Origin: Candidatus Acidiferrum typicum
Lineage (GTDB): Bacteria; Acidobacteriota; Terriglobia; Acidiferrales; UBA7541
Direction of reading: 5' to 3'
NCBI GenBank assembly: GCA_025463105.1
Contig: JAOAPW010000037.1
Span: 1-9,462 of the forward strand
DNA: 9,462 nucleotides
In this document: in pieces, positions 4,691 to 9,462 of the stretch
Position numbering within the stretch: the first letter of the stretch is position 1
How the letters are laid out: each line of letters opens with the position of its first letter
Position numbers and translations under genes: made by a program
Notes under the pieces: generated by a model
The model's input: the letters and a program-made list of their open reading frames with translations, nothing else
What the model was told of the DNA's origin: nothing
Databases searched by the model: none

Positions 4691-7195
4691 GTGACGGAAT
4701 ACGATCCACAGGCGATTGAAAAAAAATGGCAGGCACGCTGGGACGCCGACCGTGCGTTTGAGGTCGATGCCGATCCCGCCCAGCCGAAATACTATGTGCT
4801 CGAGATGCTACCGTATCCTTCGGGAACGATGCACATGGGGCACATGCGGAATTACACGATTGGCGACGTCATTGCCCGCTATAAGCGCATGTGCGGGTTC
4901 CACGTCCTGCATCCGATGGGCTGGGACGCGTTTGGGCTGCCGGCGGAAAATGCAGCCATTCAGCGGGGAATTCATCCGCGCGAATGGACGAACACGAATA
5001 TTGAATCGTTCAAGCGGGTGTGCCGTCGGTTCGGATTCAGCTACGACTGGCGCAGAGAGATTTCGACTTGCGAGCCGGAATATTACCGGTGGAACCAATG
5101 GTTTTTTCTGCGCATGCTGGAGCGCGGGATCGCCTACCGGAAACGCAGCCGGGTGAACTGGTGCCCCAAGTGCATGACGGTGCTGGCGAACGAGCAGGTG
5201 GTGGACGGGTGCTGTTGGCGGCATGAGGATACGCCGGTTGAGGCCAAAGAAATTGAGCAGTGGTTCCTGCGGATCACGCAATATGCCGAGGAGTTGCTCG
5301 AATCGCTGGATCAACTCGAAGGCGCGTGGCCCGAGCGCGTGCAAACGATGCAGCGGAACTGGATTGGGAAATCGCAAGGGACGCGCGTACGATTTGCCGT
5401 GGATGGACTTGAGAAAGCCTCGATCGAAGTTTTCACGACGCGCGTGGATACGATTTACGGGGCGTCAGCGCTGATTCTCGCGCCGGAGCATCCACTGCTC
5501 AGCACACTTGTGGCCGGAGTGAAGGGGCAAGAGGAAATCGAGGGAAACATCCATCGGCTTCGACAGCGGCTGACCCGTGCGGCGGACATCGCGACAGCGG
5601 AGAAAGAAGGATTCTTTGTCGGGCGGTATGCGTTCAATCCATTTAACGGCGAAAGAATTCCAATCTGGGTTGGAAATTTTGTGTTGATGGAATATGGAAC
5701 CGGCGCGGTAATGTGCGTTCCTGCGCACGACGAACGTGATTGTGAATTTGCAACAAAATACGGGTTGCCTAAACCGATTGTGGTGCAGCCGCGCGGGGGT
5801 AAAGAGCTGACGCCGGAAACGCTCACTGCGGCGTTTACGGAATACGGTACGTTGGCGAATTCGGGGCCGTACACTGGGCTGGAGTCAGAAAAAGCTATCG
5901 AGAAAATGACGGCGGACGCGGAGGCGCGCGGATTTGGCAAAGGCGAGATAATTTTCCGGCTGAAAGATTGGGGAATTTCCCGTCAGCGCTACTGGGGAAC
6001 GCCGATTCCCGTGTTGTACTGCGAGAAGTGCGGAATGGTTCCCGTGCCTGATAAAGATTTGCCCGTGGTGCTGCCTCCCATGGCGAAATTTTCAGGCGTG
6101 GGTCAGTCGCCGCTCGCGAGCGTGCCGGAATTCGTAAATACCACGTGTCCGAAATGCGGAGGCCCGGCGCGGCGCGAGACGGACACGATGGACACGTTCA
6201 TCGATTCTTCCTGGTACTTCTACCGTTACGCCGACGCGCACAACGACAAGACGCCGTTTGACCCGGCGCTGGTGCGGTATTGGTTGCCCGTCGATCAGTA
6301 CATTGGCGGAATCGTGCATGCGATTCTGCATTTGCTGTACACGCGATTTTTCTGCAAGGTGATGCGCGATCTGGGACTGGTGAATCATGACGAACCGGTG
6401 AAGAGGCTGTTCACGCAGGGGCTGGTGCTCAAGGGCGGCACGGCGATGTCGAAATCGAAAGGGAATGTTGTCGGAGCGGAAGAGATGGCGGAAAAGTACG
6501 GCTGCGACACAGGCCGTCTGTATACGCTATTCGCGGCGCCGCCGGAAAAAGATCTGGAATGGAGCGAGCAGGCGATTGAAGGATGCTCGCGATTTCTGCA
6601 ACGCGTGCACCGGATGGTTTCGCGGCATGCGGAGAATGTGAGTAGCTTCGCAAGCGTTTCTGGAGTCGCCGAGGCGGTTGATTCAGCGTCACTGAAAGAG
6701 AAGGCGCTGCTGCGGAAAGCGCACCAGGTGCTGCGGCGCGTGTCCAACGATTTCGAGACGCGCTGGCATTTCAATAGCGCCACGGCCTTGCTGATGGAAC
6801 TGGTCAATGAAATTCATGGCGCAGAGCCGCTGGAAGAGGGAGTTCGCCCGGCGGTGGCCAGGGAAGTGTTTGAACTTCTGATTTTAATGATGGCGCCCAT
6901 GGTGCCGCATCTGGCCGAGGAACTGTGGGAAATGCTGGGCCACACGGGCGAAACTCTGGCGCACGCGCCGTGGCCGAAATTTGTTCCGGCGTTGGCGGCT
7001 GAAGATCAGGTCGAAATCGTCGAGCAAATTAATAGCCGCGTGCGGGGAAAACTCCTGGTCGAGAGCGGATTGCCCGAAGAAGAACTCAAGAAACAGGTGC
7101 TTTCCGATCCCAAGATTGCCAAATTTCTGAACGGGCAACGCGTAGTAAAGATTATCGTAGTGCCGAATAAGCTGGTGAACGTAGTGACGGGATAA
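4691..7195 (+). CDS. leuS: Leucyl-tRNA synthetase
   Basis: The 834-residue class I synthetase charges tRNA-Leu with leucine in the cytoplasm. Visible in order are the HIGH-type motif HMGH (residues 48-51), a zinc ribbon (WCPKC then CCWRH), the CP1 editing domain with TTRVDTIYG (249-257) and YGTGAVMCVPAHDERD, a second zinc ribbon (YCEKCG and CPKCGG), the KMSKS-type motif AMSKS (585-589), the anticodon-binding domain (APMVPHLAEELW) and a complete C-terminal domain (VEQINSRVRGK). The zinc ribbons resemble Thermus LeuRS. The leucine-specific insertion before KMSKS is essentially missing (VLKGGTAMSKS). Thr254 corresponds to the editing threonine of E. coli LeuRS. Odd residues are Val542, where GGxEHA normally has Glu, and Val252, where TTRPDT is usual. 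GTG at 4691 is chosen because GAGGAG lies 11 bases upstream and the product then starts MTEYDPQAIEKKWQ, as in homologues. TTG at 4631 and GTG at 4640 would begin in or beside the A/T-rich repeat. Confidence 0.95.
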   Translation: MTEYDPQAIEKKWQARWDADRAFEVDADPAQPKYYVLEMLPYPSGTMHMGHMRNYTIGDVIARYKRMCGFHVLHPMGWDAFGLPAENAAIQRGIHPREWTNTNIESFKRVCRRFGFSYDWRREISTCEPEYYRWNQWFFLRMLERGIAYRKRSRVNWCPKCMTVLANEQVVDGCCWRHEDTPVEAKEIEQWFLRITQYAEELLESLDQLEGAWPERVQTMQRNWIGKSQGTRVRFAVDGLEKASIEVFTTRVDTIYGASALILAPEHPLLSTLVAGVKGQEEIEGNIHRLRQRLTRAADIATAEKEGFFVGRYAFNPFNGERIPIWVGNFVLMEYGTGAVMCVPAHDERDCEFATKYGLPKPIVVQPRGGKELTPETLTAAFTEYGTLANSGPYTGLESEKAIEKMTADAEARGFGKGEIIFRLKDWGISRQRYWGTPIPVLYCEKCGMVPVPDKDLPVVLPPMAKFSGVGQSPLASVPEFVNTTCPKCGGPARRETDTMDTFIDSSWYFYRYADAHNDKTPFDPALVRYWLPVDQYIGGIVHAILHLLYTRFFCKVMRDLGLVNHDEPVKRLFTQGLVLKGGTAMSKSKGNVVGAEEMAEKYGCDTGRLYTLFAAPPEKDLEWSEQAIEGCSRFLQRVHRMVSRHAENVSSFASVSGVAEAVDSASLKEKALLRKAHQVLRRVSNDFETRWHFNSATALLMELVNEIHGAEPLEEGVRPAVAREVFELLILMMAPMVPHLAEELWEMLGHTGETLAHAPWPKFVPALAAEDQVEIVEQINSRVRGKLLVESGLPEEELKKQVLSDPKIAKFLNGQRVVKIIVVPNKLVNVVTG

Positions 7196-7221
7196 ATAAT
7201 GGGTGTCGTATCGAGCGGTTT

Positions 7222-7250
7222 TCAGATTTGAAATTTCAAATTTGAGATTG
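7222..7250. repeat. A/T-rich palindromic repeat after leuS
   Basis: A perfect 16-bp palindrome (ATTTGAAATTTCAAAT, 7226-7241) sits 30 bases after the leuS stop. It shares CAGATTTGAAATT with the palindrome before leuS (4591-4603), so leuS is bracketed by related elements. Confidence 0.7.
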
Positions 7251-7315
7251 TTCCGCGTGAGATTTGTTATATGTGGCTCGGCGAATGACGCAAACACAGT
7301 TGGTAGACATGTGGC

Positions 7316-7397
7316 GCCCCTACGGGGCTTTGTGATTTACGCGAACGGAGTCCCACCGCTTCCGCGGTGGGCTACGGTGTTTCGTCCCTGACGGGAC
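7316..7397. repeat. Cassette of three short hairpins upstream of guaA
   Basis: Hairpin 1 is GCCCC-TAC-GGGGC (7316-7328). Hairpin 2 is CCCACCGC-TTCC-GCGGTGGG (7352-7371). Hairpin 3 is GTCCC-TGAC-GGGAC (7384-7397). CCCCTACGGGG, CCGCTTCCGCGG followed by GCTA, and CCCTGACGGGA in this order are, as I recall, a widespread intergenic repeat pattern in Acidobacteriota and some other phyla. No gene is encoded here. Confidence 0.75.
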
Positions 7398-7486
7398 TGG
7401 CAACAGCAGGAAGTAATCGGACCGGGAACTGGATAGTCATTTTATTTTCTGAGATTCGGGCCTCCTGAAGAACTAATGAGGAAACG

Positions 7487-9037
7487 ATGAGTGAGCGTGG
7501 CGGTATTGTTGTTCTTGATTTTGGTGGTCAGTATACGCAACTGATCGCGCGGCGGATTCGCGAGCAGCAGGTGTTCAGCGCGATTCTGCCTTGCACGGCG
7601 AGCGTCGAGCAAATTCAAAAGTACGAGCCTGTGGGCGTGGTGCTGTCCGGCGGACCGAACTCGGTGTATGACGCGGGAGCGCCGCCATGCGATACGGCCG
7701 TGTTGTCGCTGGGCGTGCCCGTGCTCGGGATTTGCTATGGCTTGCAGTGGATGACGCACGTGCTGGGCGGCCACGTAGAGCGGGCTGACCGGAGAGAGTA
7801 CGGACGCACGGAACTCCTGGTGAAAAACGGCTCGGCATTGTTCGCCGGGCTGCCGCAGCGGCTGCGTATCTGGAATAGCCATGGAGATCACGTTCGAGCG
7901 CTCCCCGCGGGATTTCATGTGACCGGGGAGACGGGTAACGCGGTATCCGCCGCGGAAGATCCGGCGAGAAAACTGTACGCGGTGCAATTTCATCCTGAGG
8001 TGCGGCATACCGACTGCGGTTCTGAAATCCTGCGCAATTTTGTTTTTGAAATTTGTCATGCGCGGCCGCAGTGGAGCGGCGCGGCATTTATCGCCGAGAC
8101 GGTGGATTCGATTCGCAAGCAGGTTGGCGAGGCGACAGCGATTTGCGCGTTAAGCGGAGGAGTCGATTCGGCCGTGGCGGCCGTAATGGTGCATCAGGCG
8201 ATCGGGGATCGTCTGACCAATGTGTTCGTTGATACCGGACTGCTTCGCAAGAATGAATTTTGCGAAACGCTCGAATTGTTGCGTGACCGCATGGGACTTA
8301 AGGTGGAGGGCGTCGACGCGAGGAAACGGTTTCTGGAGCGTCTAAAGGGTGTAGAGGACCCGGAGGAGAAGCGGAAGCGCATCGGTGGAGAGTTTATCGC
8401 CGTATTCGATGAGCGGGCTCGACAGATGGCCAGCGGCCCGGACCGGCCGGCTTTCCTGGTGCAGGGAACTCTCTACCCGGACGTGATCGAGTCGGTGGCG
8501 GTTCGAGGCCCGTCGCAAACCATTAAGACGCACCATAATGTGGGAGGCCTTCCGAAGGATTTGCCGTTCGCCCTGATCGAGCCGTTGCGAGAGCTGTTCA
8601 AAGACGAAGTGCGAAGAATTGGACGCGAACTTGGTCTTCCAGAGGAGATGCTTACCAAGCATCCGTTCCCAGGACCCGGGCTTGCCGTGCGGCTGCTGGG
8701 AGAGGTAAGTGAAGAGCGATTGGCGCTGCTTCGCGATGCGGACGCTGTCGTTGTGGAAGAGATTCGCCGCGCCGGACTGTATGAAAAAGTGTGGCAAGCT
8801 TTTGCCGTGCTTCTTCCCGTGCGCAGCGTCGGAGTAATGGGCGATGAGCGGAGTTATGGATTCACAGTGGCGGTACGAGTGGTGGAATCGGAAGATGCGA
8901 TGACCGCGGATTGGGCACGGCTTCCGATGGACGTGCTGGAACGGATTTCGACGAGAATTGTCAATGAAGTAAGAGGAATCAACCGGGTGGTGTATGACAT
9001 CAGTTCAAAGCCGCCGAGTACAATCGAGTGGGAGTAG
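7487..9037 (+). CDS. guaA: GMP synthase (glutamine-hydrolysing)
   Basis: The 516-residue product makes GMP from XMP, ATP and glutamine, the last step of de novo guanine nucleotide synthesis. The N-terminal class I glutamine amidotransferase domain (residues ~5-190) shows VLDFGGQYTQLIARR, LSGGPNSVYD and the nucleophile Cys83 in GICYGLQ. His169 and Glu171 in VQFHPE complete the triad. The ATP-pyrophosphatase domain follows with the PP-loop SGGVDS (223-228), VDTGLLRKNE and QGTLYPDVIES. The C-terminal dimerisation domain has KTHHNVGGLP, HPFPGPGLAVR, DERSYG and the family's typical end RVVYDISSKPPSTIEWE. Length and motifs are normal and nothing appears to be missing. The start is ATG at 7487 with GAGG five bases upstream. 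It follows leuS on the same strand after 291 bases, so it probably has its own promoter, though none is clear. It is convergent with the XRE regulator gene. Confidence 0.97.
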   Translation: MSERGGIVVLDFGGQYTQLIARRIREQQVFSAILPCTASVEQIQKYEPVGVVLSGGPNSVYDAGAPPCDTAVLSLGVPVLGICYGLQWMTHVLGGHVERADRREYGRTELLVKNGSALFAGLPQRLRIWNSHGDHVRALPAGFHVTGETGNAVSAAEDPARKLYAVQFHPEVRHTDCGSEILRNFVFEICHARPQWSGAAFIAETVDSIRKQVGEATAICALSGGVDSAVAAVMVHQAIGDRLTNVFVDTGLLRKNEFCETLELLRDRMGLKVEGVDARKRFLERLKGVEDPEEKRKRIGGEFIAVFDERARQMASGPDRPAFLVQGTLYPDVIESVAVRGPSQTIKTHHNVGGLPKDLPFALIEPLRELFKDEVRRIGRELGLPEEMLTKHPFPGPGLAVRLLGEVSEERLALLRDADAVVVEEIRRAGLYEKVWQAFAVLLPVRSVGVMGDERSYGFTVAVRVVESEDAMTADWARLPMDVLERISTRIVNEVRGINRVVYDISSKPPSTIEWE

Positions 9038-9201
9038 CGGCAGGCGGGACAACACCCAAATGAAGCAGTTGATAAAAAAAGGGGATTGGCTATGGCCCGA
9101 GTTGGATCGCCTTGCCGACAATCAGGCTAATCGTGTTAGTCCTCGGGCCTACCACCCATATTTTCAAGGCCTGTCCGCGCAAGTCATGAGACCGGGGAAG
9201 C
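9038..9201. other. Convergent intergenic region with an inverted repeat
   Basis: GGCCCGAG (9094-9101) and CTCGGGCC (9142-9149) form a perfect 8-bp inverted repeat around a 40-base loop. A run of seven A at 9075-9081 reads as seven T on the minus strand, 13 bases past the stem. This could terminate the minus-strand regulator transcript, but the long loop and the gap before the T run make it a poor match to the standard form. No gene is evident. Confidence 0.35.
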
Positions 9202-9462
9202 TTAGCGATTGGCCATCTTTTGAGCCATGTACAGCAGGAGCCGACGGTCAGGTTCTTCAATCCGACCCATCAGTCTGCGGAACTTGCTCAGAAGGCGAGC
9301 CTCTTTTCCGGTACTGCCCCAAACAATATCGTCCGCGCTCTTGCGCTTGGGAAGGTTGGGAAGCGCGGGAGGTTCTTCTCCGTCATAGAAGAGTTGGTAG
9401 AGTGGGACTTCGAGAGCGCGGGCCATCTTTTCCAGTGTTTCAATTGCTGGAACAGTGTGGCC
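9202..9462 (-). CDS. XRE-family HTH regulator, C-terminal part (5' end outside window)
   Basis: The frame is open to the right edge and gives 86 residues ending at TAA (9204-9202). The visible start, GHTVPAIETLEKMARALEVP, then LYQLFYDGEE, is the last helices of a Cro/C1-type helix-turn-helix domain (xxPSxxTLxKlAxALxVxxxxLF pattern). It is followed by a Pro-rich linker (EEPPALPNLPKRKSAD) and a charged helical tail (ARLLSKFRRLMGRIEEPDRR) ending LLLYMAQKMANR. The DNA-recognition helix is not in the window, so targets cannot be proposed. ATG at 9426 is internal, because the HTH similarity continues upstream of it. I recall similar short XRE proteins with a PNLPKRK linker in Acidobacteriota. The gene faces guaA tail to tail, and nothing ties the two functionally. 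Confidence 0.8.
   Translation of the reverse strand, partial: GHTVPAIETLEKMARALEVPLYQLFYDGEEPPALPNLPKRKSADDIVWGSTGKEARLLSKFRRLMGRIEEPDRRLLLYMAQKMANR

Larger units (their letters stand above)
7196..7486. other. Intergenic region between leuS and guaA
   Basis: These 291 bases hold an A/T-rich repeat (7222-7250) and three small hairpins (7316-7397). The final stretch of ~90 bases contains no recognisable purine riboswitch, operator or strong promoter. A four-codon reading frame (ATG at 7476, TGA at 7488-7490) overlaps the guaA start but is probably chance. Confidence 0.65.

Noticed and set aside
4808..5377. 189-codon minus-strand frame inside leuS
   Set aside because: It is antisense to conserved LeuRS sequence, has no ribosome binding signal I can see and no domain. 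The same holds for the minus-strand frames at 5455-5940 and 6385-6807.
7398..7486. Purine riboswitch or other leader control for guaA
   Set aside because: I could not find the conserved three-way-junction core of purine riboswitches, and the sequence just before the gene forms no convincing structure.
7476..7490. Four-codon leader frame overlapping the guaA start (ATGA overlap)
   Set aside because: It overlaps the guaA ribosome binding site, has no ribosome binding site of its own, and such short frames are frequent by chance.
7442..8087. Minus-strand frames of 205 and 170 codons over the start of guaA
   Set aside because: They are shadows of the conserved GMP synthase amidotransferase domain, with Arg/His/Pro-rich translations and no known motif.
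9083..9160. tRNA-like segment with paired ends and ACC/CCA near the end
   Set aside because: The acceptor, D and T arms and the GTTCGA-type T-loop are absent on both strands.

Overview
The window reads like chromosomal DNA of a free-living, moderately high-GC bacterium, most probably an Acidobacteriota member. This rests on three things: the style of the proteins (a Thermus-like LeuRS, a GlcG/HbpS protein near a PQQ dehydrogenase, an XRE regulator with a PNLPKRK linker), loosely packed genes on both strands, and intergenic DNA rich in short palindromic repeats that I associate with that phylum. The phylum call is inference; no rRNA or marker tree is available here.

Layout from left to right. 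(1) Positions 2-289 (+) hold the C-terminal end of a PQQ-dependent dehydrogenase, cut by the window edge. (2) Positions 356-646 (-) hold a 96-residue charged protein of unknown function, with a good ribosome binding site and a promoter carrying a duplicated 10-bp motif. (3) Positions 1016-1660 (+) encode an exported GlcG/HbpS-family haem-binding protein, followed by a strong GC hairpin. (4) Positions 1865-2986 (-) encode a membrane-anchored YVTN-type beta-propeller with eight repeat units. (5) Positions 2987-3392 form a divergent intergenic region built from inverted repeats, small hairpins and a possible pseudoknot leader. (6) Positions 3393-4493 (+) encode endonuclease IV with all nine metal ligands and an unusual basic tail. 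(7) Positions 4691-7195 (+) encode leucyl-tRNA synthetase, with A/T-rich palindromic repeats on both sides. (8) Positions 7487-9037 (+) encode GMP synthase, preceded by a cassette of three small hairpins. (9) Positions 9202-9462 (-) hold the C-terminal part of an XRE-family regulator that runs off the window.

The genes do not form one pathway. The left part is envelope or periplasmic (PQQ dehydrogenase, haem-binding protein, YVTN propeller). The right part is housekeeping: base-excision repair, Leu-tRNA charging and GMP synthesis. nfo, leuS and guaA share a strand but are separated by about 200-290 bases of repeat-bearing DNA, so co-transcription is uncertain.

I found no CRISPR array, phage, toxin-antitoxin pair or other new defence-like system. 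The most unusual material is the intergenic repeat DNA, one copy of which may have been captured as the coding tail of nfo. Some departures from consensus in LeuRS also deserve checking.
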